Origin: Pedobacter glucosidilyticus
Lineage (GTDB): Bacteria; Bacteroidota; Bacteroidia; Sphingobacteriales; Sphingobacteriaceae
Length of the DNA stretch: 64,000 nucleotides
Direction: 5' to 3'
Assembly (NCBI RefSeq): GCF_002483235.1
Contig: NZ_DLHN01000009.1
Location: forward strand, 62,001 to 126,000
Part shown: one piece after another, positions 9,801-18,300 of the stretch
How the letters are laid out: every line of letters begins with the position of its first letter
How positions within the stretch are numbered: position 1 is the stretch's first letter
Position numbers and translations under genes: made by a program
Notes under the pieces: generated by a model
What the model was told of the DNA's origin: nothing
What the model saw: only the letters and a program-made list of their open reading frames with translations
Database searches by the model: none

Positions 9801-9872
9801 GTTAAGCCATTGTGCTTGTACCATTTGAGTTAATAGTAGGACGACAATGAGTAGTTTGAATTTAATCTTCAT
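6804..9872 (-). CDS. Large secreted Asp-box (BNR) beta-propeller protein with T9SS sorting domain
   Basis: The 1022-residue protein starts with a signal peptide (MKIKFKLLIVVLLLTQMVQAQ). It carries repeated Asp-box motifs of the form Sx[DN]xGxxW (SDNNGLSW, SDNKGDNW, SNDKGLTW, STNSGTNW, SWDGGISW, SKDGGTNW), each usually preceded by a DPNN/DPSN strand. This is the layout of sortilin/VPS10-like and GH74-like propellers. The last 180 residues hold an immunoglobulin-like segment (LPVSLTSFSAKLSLNNEAVL) and a T9SS type A sorting domain (SPNPAKDSI ... GTYVLTIS). It is homologous to the two plus-strand proteins at 12201 and 15394. I cannot assign a catalytic activity, and glycan binding or hydrolysis is only an inference from the fold and the co-operonic sulfatase. 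Confidence 0.85.
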   Translation of the reverse strand: MKIKFKLLIVVLLLTQMVQAQWLNQNPGAGGQVQSLDPDPNTDGTVYFSSDVEGCYRSDNNGLSWTYIGYELRFNMTFGITVEPGNANRIYSAGCGGLHISDNKGDNWHTLTLAGYPLSRAYVNPSNVNQVFAGIGFRYKNQVPVSFQNAQSNSLITGRRLIFRSNDKGLTWDSLEYEPATGYRNTYSLDFDPNDNNTLYLGAAAGLYKSTNSGTNWTKLAQPTGTFNCYGACISPDGQFIYASFATVDNPNNSGSQTTTTTKLYVSPTANITSGSWTVLDTNGWNLGQTNATTGATTTAFNGAWWTPKMDPRSTPTQHKIIIGTASNARQGLYEGTFNYSSGTLNSYNWLRVFYARGSVNPGPTAAFTYEPGWEDFIPGVQAFNYTPSTWAERGIWATGLQNYYYANTATPGFPYNNAWQNRYTRTISNAGTNSETYETLGTACTVNYDGTGYNNYSIQGQADNGILESWDGGISWATRSKPTTTQTEAVEIANIGTGKTPVVVAHGQPNAFGGAGTGGSLFAKRLVNSSNTDVWAHVAGGTSSRAGLPNATIRDIAVDPNNTERVYLGLFRTTGNIGGGVMLINDIEAFYTGNAVVGGGHGTTAATTVPIIDITAAPLATGPAQAAIDVASIISLNVDPNNSNVIYATAPGALYRGEKIDANWNWTTQLTVGIPSPVLFNSPEVTVWDFNGVTYMALKGHLENVVAGAPTGVSIAISKDGGTNWNIIMSEATVESLRVLNWHNASTTDLNPGDMVGYQDKLFIGWHTFGYNKGFGVFMGTIPDNTSTAVTWSDFSDDIHFPRIRRMRITKNSTDENIWLYTSTQGNGGWKRDITALITLPVSLTSFSAKLSLNNEAVLNWKTSSEANNSHFIIQRSYDGKTFEDVARISGAGNSNIVNNYTYTDVNLNKGNVLGDVVYYRLKQVDFDEKSSYSKITSIKLKTTTIVVSPNPAKDSIFINLADAVKVHEVKITNMAGQIVLKNKIRNSDYITVSSLAAGTYVLTISKDGVQIHQQKIIINP

Positions 9873-10318
9873 GAGTGTATTGTTTTAGGGTTTTTGAATG
9901 ATGATTTATAAAATATATAGAGGGTCAAAAGCTAAGGTTAACTTCGGCAGATTATTTCCCAAGTTTGGTCTATAGAAATAAATAGTAATGATCGTTTAAT
10001 CATAATTTAATTTTTAGATTTATTTATGGTCTTGTTTGAAGAGACCTTTAATTAATTGGTTAAATCAAAATTATGATTGTCATACATTCTCCTACTAGAA
10101 CTGGTTATTAAAACACTCTCATTTGGCAAAATCTTAGTAGAATTATAAGACAAACTTTTGTAGGGAGAAGCTATGTATAAAAGCGAAATGATATTTTATG
10201 TACATATTTGATTCTAAATTGTGACAACCTTCTAAAGCTTAATTGCCTCATAAAGACACGGCATACAGTAAAAATACCCTGTTTTTTGAAAGTATGTTCG
10301 TTAATAATTAATCCGTTA
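9873..10318. other. Gene-free stretch upstream of the 1022-residue Asp-box gene
   Basis: No coding sequence is visible. The stretch must contain the promoter for the minus-strand Asp-box gene, and its centre holds the segment shared with the region upstream of the TolB-like gene (see 10054-10148). No exact -33/-7 promoter pair was found. Confidence 0.5.
10054..10148 (-). promoter_or_regulatory. Upstream region A, homologous to region B at 11793-11888
   Basis: About 95 bases align with 11793-11888 at roughly 70 percent identity by eye. The match includes an unbroken block starting GGTTAAATCAAAATTATGAT, the patches TTCTCCTAC and AAAACACT, and then GCAAAA and AGTAGAAT. Both copies lie upstream of minus-strand genes. 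A shared promoter or regulator-binding region, duplicated with the genes, is the simplest reading. Confidence 0.55.
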
Positions 10319-10360
10319 TCATATTTTTTTCTGATGTATTTGAATACCATCTTTGCTAAA
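10319..10360 (-). pseudogene. Remnant of a T9SS C-terminal domain
   Basis: The minus strand encodes SKDGIQIHQKKI followed by a stop codon. This matches the extreme C-terminus of the neighbouring Asp-box protein (SKDGVQIHQQKIIINP). At the DNA level 36 of 38 bases are identical between 10322-10359 and 6819-6856. An in-frame stop lies just upstream, so only the last dozen or so codons survive. The fragment implies that another Asp-box paralog once ended here. Confidence 0.75.
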
Positions 10361-10372
10361 TCAATTCTTGGA

Positions 10373-10738
10373 TTATCTCCATAGTTTAGATCCGTAAATA
10401 ATTTTAATTTCTTTTCGATTTTTCATAAAATCATTATATAAATTAGGGTCATCTAGATTTAGTTTAGTGCCATCACAGTAATACTGATGTTGATTTCTAG
10501 AGCTAAATTCTGAGCCTTGAATCTCAATGATTTGTTGTTCATTATATTCATATAAAACAATACCATTCATTTCTGGGCCACCTATAAGAGACTTAAACTC
10601 CTTATTTAACCAGCTTAAGTTATTTAGAGGATTTTCGATACCACAAATACCTTTATTTTCTGTAGATTTTTCACAGGCTTGGATAGGTAAAATGAAAGAA
10701 TAGGCTAAAATTATCATGTTAAGTTTAATGGCTTTCAT
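10373..10738 (-). CDS. Small putative lipoprotein of unknown function
   Basis: I do not recognise this 121-residue protein. Its N-terminus (MKAIKLNMIILAYSFILPIQAC) is a plausible lipoprotein signal with Cys22 as the acylated residue. The mature part is polar and contains two further cysteines (about positions 32 and 87) that could form a disulfide. It lies 73 bases downstream of the TolB-like lipoprotein gene on the same strand and may be co-transcribed with it. A remnant of a T9SS tail begins 12 bases after its stop. The product is hypothetical, but the frame looks coding. Confidence 0.55.
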   Translation of the reverse strand: MKAIKLNMIILAYSFILPIQACEKSTENKGICGIENPLNNLSWLNKEFKSLIGGPEMNGIVLYEYNEQQIIEIQGSEFSSRNQHQYYCDGTKLNLDDPNLYNDFMKNRKEIKIIYGSKLWR

Positions 10739-10811
10739 AATTTTGTAGGATATACTGAGTATTTAAATTCTGCATGATGAACAGGTAATACTTTTTTTCA
10801 TATTATATAAT

Positions 10812-11744
10812 TTAAGGGTTAAAATTTTCTGCGAAACTAAGTTGTTGCTTATTGCTGCCATCAGCATTCATCAACCATAACCTGCCGTTTACTGCTCTTG
10901 AGTCTGTAAAAACTATTTTACTTCCATCAGGGCTCCAGTCACTGGTATAGCCACCTGTTTGGGTTAATTGCTTTTGGTTGCTTCCATCTGCATTCATTGT
11001 CCAGATTTGGGGTGCACTATTTACAGGTTGAGAGGTATAACTTATTTTATTATTCACAGAGTATTTAGGGTAATTATCTAATGCAGAATTATTTGTTAAT
11101 CTTTTGGAATTACTTCCATCAGCCTCTATTGAAAAAATTTCGGAGTAATAATTCCCTACTATATATCTTGTATGATAAATTTTATTGTCTACGCCCCAGT
11201 AAGGCTTTCGGATTTCTCCGTTTAGAAGATCATAGGCTATGCGGATTTTTGTATAGTCTAATAATGAAACTTTCCATAGAAAATTCCAATTATTAGGATT
11301 CTCAATATTTGAATCATAAGCAATCCATTTACCATCCGGACTCCAAGCCGGAAAAAAATTACGGCCTTCATTAGTTATTCTGATAAGGCTATCGCCATTT
11401 AGCTTTTTCTTCCATATTTGTTCACCTTGCGAAAAAGCTATCCATTGCCCATCCGGAGACCAGGTTGGTGTTTCTGCACCTAATCCCGAGTGCCATAAAC
11501 GGCTTTCTTTGCCGTCTGGTGTAATAAGCCAGATGCCATTTTTAGCAATTTCTTTATCTATGTGGTAATAAGCAATGTATTTTCCGTCTGGGCTCCATGC
11601 GGGCTGGTAGTCTATCAAACCGAAATCAAAGTTTTTACAAAAGCCTGGGCAAGGTTCTTCTGCATTGCTATTCTTGGTTTTTTTACAGGATAGGGTTGTA
11701 ATACCAACTATTAAAAAAACAATTATCAGGTATTTGTTTTTCAT
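10812..11744 (-). CDS. TolB-like PD40 beta-propeller lipoprotein
   Basis: The 310-residue protein has a lipoprotein signal (MKNKYLIIVFLIVGITTLSC, Cys20 acylated). It then carries at least five PD40/WD40-like repeats of the TolB type: PAWSPDGKYIAYYH, PTWSPDGQWIAFSQG, PAWSPDGKWIAYDS, TMNADGSNQKQLT and SDWSPDGSKIVFTDS. Such propellers usually bind partner proteins, and without the TolB N-terminal domain a Tol-system role is unlikely. The upstream DNA (region B) resembles that of the Asp-box gene, and a remnant of an Asp-box gene tail lies beyond the next gene. The gene therefore seems to occupy the place of a lost paralog. Confidence 0.8.
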   Translation of the reverse strand: MKNKYLIIVFLIVGITTLSCKKTKNSNAEEPCPGFCKNFDFGLIDYQPAWSPDGKYIAYYHIDKEIAKNGIWLITPDGKESRLWHSGLGAETPTWSPDGQWIAFSQGEQIWKKKLNGDSLIRITNEGRNFFPAWSPDGKWIAYDSNIENPNNWNFLWKVSLLDYTKIRIAYDLLNGEIRKPYWGVDNKIYHTRYIVGNYYSEIFSIEADGSNSKRLTNNSALDNYPKYSVNNKISYTSQPVNSAPQIWTMNADGSNQKQLTQTGGYTSDWSPDGSKIVFTDSRAVNGRLWLMNADGSNKQQLSFAENFNP

Positions 11745-11792
11745 GAGGTTTGAGGTTTATAATCTCTGACTTTATTTAAAAGCCTAACAATT

Positions 11793-11888
11793 CACTGGTT
11801 AAATCAAAATTATGATTGATGTCTGTTCTCCTACCATTACTCACCTTTAAAACACTATGATTTCGCAAAACACAAGTAGAATAATCTT
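11793..11888 (-). promoter_or_regulatory. Upstream region B, homologous to region A at 10054-10148
   Basis: This segment begins about 50 bases before the TolB-like gene and aligns with region A along its length. It retains the GGTTAAATCAAAATTATGAT block and the spaced TTCTCCTAC, AAAACACT, GCAAAA and AGTAGAAT patches. It probably contains the promoter of the TolB-like gene. The remaining gene-free sequence up to 12200 holds the presumed promoter of the plus-strand gene, where I see no exact consensus. Confidence 0.5.
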
Positions 11889-12200
11889 TCAAGGTAAGCA
11901 AGCCTTAGAACTTTTATAAGCGTTAATGCGAGCCTCTATTTTAATATCTGCTAAATTCTATCAGTTATGAAGTATTTCTTTAAACTATATCGGCAAACTT
12001 TTAAACTTAGTTGTCAAGTTTCGTTTTTTTTAACATTTAAGGCGCATTTTTTGAAATAAATTTATTATTAGTTAACAACATAGAAATAGGATATACTTAT
12101 TACTCGTGTTTTACAAATCCAAAGTTGATTGTTGAGTAAGCGAACTGATAATAATTTACTATCCAATAATTTTAGTTAACCATTTAATAATCAAAATCAA

Positions 12201-15149
12201 ATGAAAATGAAAAAATTTACTTTATTGATTTACCTGTCTTTAGTGGCCGGAATTTTAAAGGCCCAAAATTGGGAGAACCTCAATCCTGGAGGTGGGGGTC
12301 AAATTCAAGGTATAACCTGTGATCCAAACATGCCGGGCAGGATGTTTTTAAACAGCGATGTTGAAGGAAGTTATAGAAGTGATGACTACGGTCTGTCTTG
12401 GACTTATACCGGGAAAGATTTGATACACCACATGTCTTTTATTACAGCCGTAGAACCCGGAAACAGCAATAGGGTTTATACAGGCGGTATTTATGGCTTA
12501 CATTATTCTGATAATGGTGGGCTAAACTGGACAGTACCCAATTGGCCAATGAAAGGTTTTGCTGTAGCAACTTTAGTAGTAGATCCCTCTAATGCTAATA
12601 ACATTTATGCAGGTAATAGCTGGTACATCAAAGACACACAAATTGGAAATCAAAAAGTACCAACAGAAGCTACTACAGGTACACGTAATATTTGGTTAAC
12701 AAAAGATAAAGGTGCTACTTGGCAAACCATTAATTACGAGCCTGTGGATGGTTATAAGCAATGCTATACCATTACTATAGATCCAACCAATAATAATAGG
12801 CTTTATTTAGGCGCACATTCTGGTTTATATCGAAGTGTAAACGGAGGAACATCTTTTACTAAAATTTCTTTCCCATCAGGAATGGCAAGTTGCCGTGGCT
12901 TCGATATTACCCCTGATGGAAAATTTGCTTATGCGGTTTTTAGTATGGATGAAACCGTAACACCTGCACAACCTAGTGTTTATGTTGCAGAAGTTAATAA
13001 TGCTTCGGATACTTGGTCTTGGACCTTAATAGCTTCCCCCTCATCTCCTAATGGTTTATATTACGGAACAGGTGTAAACACTTATTATTGGAAACCTATA
13101 GTTGACCCTAGAAGCACTGCAAGTCAGCATAAAATAATTATAGGTTGTATGAGTAGTAATGCTAACAGCTCTCAAGGTTTATTTGAATTTACCGGAACTG
13201 TAGCGGGTAGTAATGTTACTGGAGCCTGGGCTATGGTCTTTGGACAATCTGGCACCAATACTTTTAATTTTGATATGGGCTGGAATGATATAGCTCCACA
13301 AGTTAGACAATACACTTATACACCAACAACTTGGCCTGATCGTAAAGTGCTTTTAGCCAGTCAGCAGTCTTTATACTATGGCGATCCTGCCCTGCCTAAC
13401 AATACCCTAGGTAAATATCAAGTTTTAAGTACGCAGTTTATTGGAACTTTTGGCAGTTACAGAACTTATAAAACAAGAGGCTTTCAATCAACCGTAAATT
13501 TTGATGGTTCTGGATATAAAAATTATGTAGTTCAGGCTATGGCCGATAACAGAGTGTTAGAAAGCTGGGATAGTGGAAATTCTTGGACACAAGAGAGTCG
13601 GCCAGGCGGAGGGCAAAATGGAGATTATGTAGAGATTATCCCAGCCAATGGGAGTAATCCAGCATTAGTTATTACAGCAGCAGGTGGTGGTTTTGGAGGT
13701 GTAAATGATGCTGCTGATGCTTCTCATTGGGGCAAATATTTATCAGACCCTGCATCTCCTAATGATACTTGGGTAAATTTAGAAGCAGGTACAAGCGGAG
13801 TAATTAGTAATACAGCCAATACCAGAGCTTATGGAGCAGCTTATAACCCACAAGACTTTAAAAATGTAGTTATTGCTACGCAAGATGGTTTAATGGAGAC
13901 TACCGATATTTATGCCAGAATGGCTAATACTGGCGGGGCATTCTCTTTTATAGGCCCTCCACAAGGTACCATTTTTAAAAACGGAGACGTTTTCTTTGAC
14001 CCTGATAATGGTAATGTTTTATATGCCCATACTGCAAATACCATTTATAAATTAACACGTACAGCAATTGGTCAGCCTTGGACAACCACCACCCTAACAC
14101 AAGGAGCAACCAGTATGCAAGCCGGTAATTTTTATTATTGGAAAAATAATGGAACAAGCTATATGATATATTCTAATAATTCTACAGGAGGCTTGGGTCC
14201 AAGATTATTTATGTCTGTTAATGAAGGGGCATTTACCGAAATCTTAAATAGAACAGGCGTTTTGGCTGTAAATGTTGAGCCTTGGCTATCTACATGGACT
14301 AATGGAACAACCATGCATATTACTTTTAGTGGTGCTGCAGGGTTTGAAAACCAAATTTTCTTAGGTTCGCAAGTAGAAGACGGTAAACATGGTTATTGTA
14401 TTCTTAAAGGTACCATAGGAACAAATAATACCGTGACATGGGAGAACTGGAGCGGCACTTTTGGTACACCAGAATTTATGGAAGTTGCCCGTTTATGGGA
14501 TGGAAAAATAGTAACCCAACCTAAAGCAGATAATACACCTGCTACTTATTATTACGCAGCAACTAGAGGTGCTGGTTTGTGGAGAAGAGAAATCATTAAT
14601 ACTGTACCGGTGCGTTTTTCATCATTCAATCTCGAGAACTCAAATCAAGGTGTAAATTTATTATGGCAAACTTCTTCTGAAGCAAATAGTAGCCATTTTG
14701 AAATAGAAAGAGCTGGAGCAGATGGTAATTTTGTTAAAATAGGTACTGTATCTGCAAGTGGAAACTCAAACAGAATCATTAATTATCAATATCTGGATGC
14801 TAACCCTTTACAAGGAGTAAATTATTACCGACTTAAACAAATTGATTTAGATGCAGCATTCTTGTACAGTGAAATTAAAAGTATAACAGCTGGTATTGCA
14901 AAAGAAAACCTTATCGTTTATCCTAATCCTGTAGAAGATAGATTAAATGTTAAGATAGCATTAGAGCAAGGTATAAGTGCCGTAAAGATTAATAATTTAG
15001 AAGGTAAGCGAGTTTTTTCTAAACAAATAAATTTATCTAATGGGTCCATATTCAATGCTGATGTCTCTTTCTTAAAGCCAGGCATTTACTTTATAGAGAT
15101 TAAAGAAATGAATGGAGAAGTAAAATTCATAAAATTTATAAAGAAGTAA
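12201..15149 (+). CDS. Large secreted Asp-box (BNR) protein with T9SS sorting domain, paralog 2
   Basis: The 982-residue protein has a signal peptide (MKMKKFTLLIYLSLVAGILKAQ) and a long propeller region with Asp-box motifs (SDDYGLSW, SDNGGLNW, TKDKGATW, SWDSGNSW). A C-terminal module follows (VPVRFSSFNLENSNQGVNLLW), ending in a T9SS type A domain with YPNPVEDRLNV and GIYFIEIK. It aligns along most of its length with the next gene and more distantly with the 1022-residue protein at 6804. A strong terminator directly follows, so it is a single-gene transcript. Function is unassigned; extracellular glycan or protein binding, or GH74-like hydrolysis, are possibilities only. Confidence 0.85.
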   Translation: MKMKKFTLLIYLSLVAGILKAQNWENLNPGGGGQIQGITCDPNMPGRMFLNSDVEGSYRSDDYGLSWTYTGKDLIHHMSFITAVEPGNSNRVYTGGIYGLHYSDNGGLNWTVPNWPMKGFAVATLVVDPSNANNIYAGNSWYIKDTQIGNQKVPTEATTGTRNIWLTKDKGATWQTINYEPVDGYKQCYTITIDPTNNNRLYLGAHSGLYRSVNGGTSFTKISFPSGMASCRGFDITPDGKFAYAVFSMDETVTPAQPSVYVAEVNNASDTWSWTLIASPSSPNGLYYGTGVNTYYWKPIVDPRSTASQHKIIIGCMSSNANSSQGLFEFTGTVAGSNVTGAWAMVFGQSGTNTFNFDMGWNDIAPQVRQYTYTPTTWPDRKVLLASQQSLYYGDPALPNNTLGKYQVLSTQFIGTFGSYRTYKTRGFQSTVNFDGSGYKNYVVQAMADNRVLESWDSGNSWTQESRPGGGQNGDYVEIIPANGSNPALVITAAGGGFGGVNDAADASHWGKYLSDPASPNDTWVNLEAGTSGVISNTANTRAYGAAYNPQDFKNVVIATQDGLMETTDIYARMANTGGAFSFIGPPQGTIFKNGDVFFDPDNGNVLYAHTANTIYKLTRTAIGQPWTTTTLTQGATSMQAGNFYYWKNNGTSYMIYSNNSTGGLGPRLFMSVNEGAFTEILNRTGVLAVNVEPWLSTWTNGTTMHITFSGAAGFENQIFLGSQVEDGKHGYCILKGTIGTNNTVTWENWSGTFGTPEFMEVARLWDGKIVTQPKADNTPATYYYAATRGAGLWRREIINTVPVRFSSFNLENSNQGVNLLWQTSSEANSSHFEIERAGADGNFVKIGTVSASGNSNRIINYQYLDANPLQGVNYYRLKQIDLDAAFLYSEIKSITAGIAKENLIVYPNPVEDRLNVKIALEQGISAVKINNLEGKRVFSKQINLSNGSIFNADVSFLKPGIYFIEIKEMNGEVKFIKFIKK

Positions 15150-15171
15150 GATAATTGCTTATTCATATTAG

Positions 15172-15208
15172 AAAGCCTTGGTAATTTATTTTCGCCAAGG
15201 CTTTTTTT
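15172..15208 (+). terminator. Intrinsic terminator after Asp-box paralog 2
   Basis: AAGCCTTGG at 15173-15181 pairs with CCAAGGCTT at 15195-15203 around a 13-base loop, followed by a run of T ending at 15208. The hairpin starts about 20 bases after the stop codon. Confidence 0.88.
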
Positions 15209-15393
15209 ATTAAAAACTTGGATGGAATATATCATGCTAAGAGATAAGAAATGAAACCAACAAAGAGTGTTCTTGCCATAAATTAGGTACTATTATCAAC
15301 TCTTATATTTAAAGTTAGTAGTTGTTCTTTGTAAATCCGTAGTATCTAACCTCATGGTTTATATACCTTGATTTCAACTAATTATAAACAATT

Positions 15394-18300
15394 ATGAAAA
15401 AATTATTATCCTCTTTGATGATGGTTTCCAATCTTGTTTTTGTATCACAAGCACAAGAATGGGAGAACCTAAACCCTGGTGGCGGAGGCCAAATACAGGG
15501 TATTACGCTCGATCCGAATACTCCAGGTCGAATGTTTTTGAATAGTGATGTAGAAGGAAATTATCGCAGTAATGATTATGGACTTTCTTGGACCTACACT
15601 GGCAAAGATCTCATCCATCACATGTCTTTTGTAACGGCCGTAGAACCTGGCAATAGTAATAGGGTTTACTGTGGTGGTATTTACGGTTTAAGTTTATCTA
15701 CTAATGGTGGTTTAAATTGGTCTATTCCTAATTGGCCAATGAAAGGTTCAGCAGTAGCAACTTTAGTAGTTGACCCAAGTAATGCCAACAATATTTATGT
15801 TGGTAACAGTTGGTATATCAAAGATACTCAGATTGGTAACCAGAAAGTTCCTGTTGAGTCTACCACTGGCACACGTAATATTTGGATTACTAAAGATAAA
15901 GGTAATACATGGCAAACCATCAATTACGAACCTGTGAATGGTTACAAGCAATGTTATACCATAACTATAGATCCAACTAATAACAGTAGGGTTTATTTAG
16001 GAGCGCATTCTGGTTTATATAAAAGTACTAACGGTGGCACATCCTTTTCAAAAATTTCTTTTCCCTCAGGCATGGCAAGTTGCCGTGGTTTTGATATTAC
16101 ACCAAATGGCCAATTTGCTTATGCTGTTTTTACTACCGATGAAACAGTATTACCCGCACAAACAAATGTTTATGTTGCACAAGTTAACAATAGCTCAAAT
16201 ACCTGGGCTTGGTCTTTAATTGCCTCTCCAGCATCTTCTAATGGCTTATATTACGCTTCAGGAGTGAGTACATACTATTGGAAACCTATGGTAGATCCTC
16301 GCAGTACAGCTACACAGCACAAAGTAATTTTAGGATGTATGAGTAGTAATGCGAATAGTTCACAAGGATTATTTGAATATACAGGAGCAGTAAGCAGTAA
16401 TAGTGTATCAGGAAGCTGGGCAATGGTTTTTGGACAAAGTGGTACAAATTCTTTTAACTACGATATGGGTTGGAATGCTATAGCGCCTCAGGTAAGACAA
16501 TACGCTTATACGCCAACTAGTTGGCCTAGCCGTAAGGTTTTAATTGCCAGCCAGCAATCCTTATATTTTGGAGATCCTGCTTTGGCAAATAATACCTTAA
16601 ATAAATATCAAGTACTAAGTACCGAATATATTGGTACATCAGGCAGTTACAGAACATATAAAACCAGAGGTTTTCAATCTACTGTAAATTTTGATGGAAC
16701 TGGTTATAGAAATTATGTAGCGCAAGGTATGGCTGATAACAGAATTTTAGAGAGCTGGGATAGTGGTAATAGTTGGACGCAAGAAAGCAGACCTAACGGT
16801 GGTCAAAATTGTGATTATGTAGATATAATTCCTGCCAATGGGAGTAATCCAGCATTGGTTATTACTGCCGCTGGAGGTGGGTTTGGAGGTGTAAATGATG
16901 CAGCAGATGCATCTCACTGGGGTAAATATCTATCAAATCCGGCTTCTCCTAATGATGCTTGGGTAAGTTTAGAAACAGGTATAAGCGGACTTCCAACAGC
17001 TAATAGCCGTACTTATGGCTCAACCTACAATCCTCAGGATTTTAAAAATGTGATTATTGCCACCCAAAATGGACTTTATGAAACCAAAGATATTTATGCT
17101 CGGATGGCAGGAACTGGTGGAGCCTTTACAGCAATAGGTCCTGTCGCAGTTTCTTTTAAAAGTGGTGATGTTTGGTTTTCATCAAATGGAAACGTTTTAT
17201 TTGCCTGTACAAATAATACCTTATATAAAGCAACAAGAAGTACGATAACTGGTTCTTGGTCTTTTAATACCGTCACAACTTCTCCTGCAATTACAGGTAA
17301 TTTTACCTATTGGGTAGATGGTAGTACCACGTATATGTCTTACTCAAACGGAGAAAATGTGTATTTATCTGTTAATGAAGGACCATTTAGCTTAATCTTA
17401 AACAGGTCACAAACATTAGCTATAAATACAGAACCTTGGTTAGGAACTTGGACTAATGGTGATGTAATGGATTTAACTTTTAGTGGTATAGCAGGTTATA
17501 AAAAGCAAATAGTTTTAGGTTCACATGTTGAAGATGGAAAGCATGGCTATTGTATGTTAAGGGGGACAATCAATGCTAATAACACAGTAACCTGGGAAAA
17601 TTGGAGTGGTACATTTGGAACACCCAATTTTATGGAAGTTGCCCGGTTGTGGGATGGAAAAATAGTAGTACAGCCTAAAGCAGATAATACAACAGGAATT
17701 TATTATTACGCTGCAACCCGCGGAGCAGGATTGTGGAGAAGAGAGCTTCCTACAACTACATCTAGTAATGTTGCCCCAACAGTTTCTATTACATCCCCAA
17801 GTAATGGTACTACATTTACACAAGGGGCTACTATCAATTTACAAGCTAATGCTTCAGATAGTGATGGTAATATCACTAAAGTGGAGTTTTTTAATGGTGC
17901 AACAAAATTAGGGGAAGATTTATCTACTCCTTATACCTTTAGCTGGACTAATATTACTTCAGGCAATTATTCCATAACTGCAAAAGCTACCGATAATAGT
18001 GGTGCTACAACAACTTCATCAGCTATAAATATTACAGTTAATGCAGCATATAGGTATTTACGGTTAACTGGATTATCCACCGTTTCCAATGATGTTACAA
18101 TTCAGGACATAACATGGCTAGTAGGTGTTAATACTTATCCTAATCCAAAACTCAGCACTGATAATGGAACTATTACAGCTAATGTTGGTACTACACCTTG
18201 GAGGGCTTTTGATACCAGCTTAACTTCCGGTTGGGTGGTATTACAAAGCTTTCCAGCAATCATCACCGTTGATTTGGGTTCTGGAGTTGCAGTAGCACCA

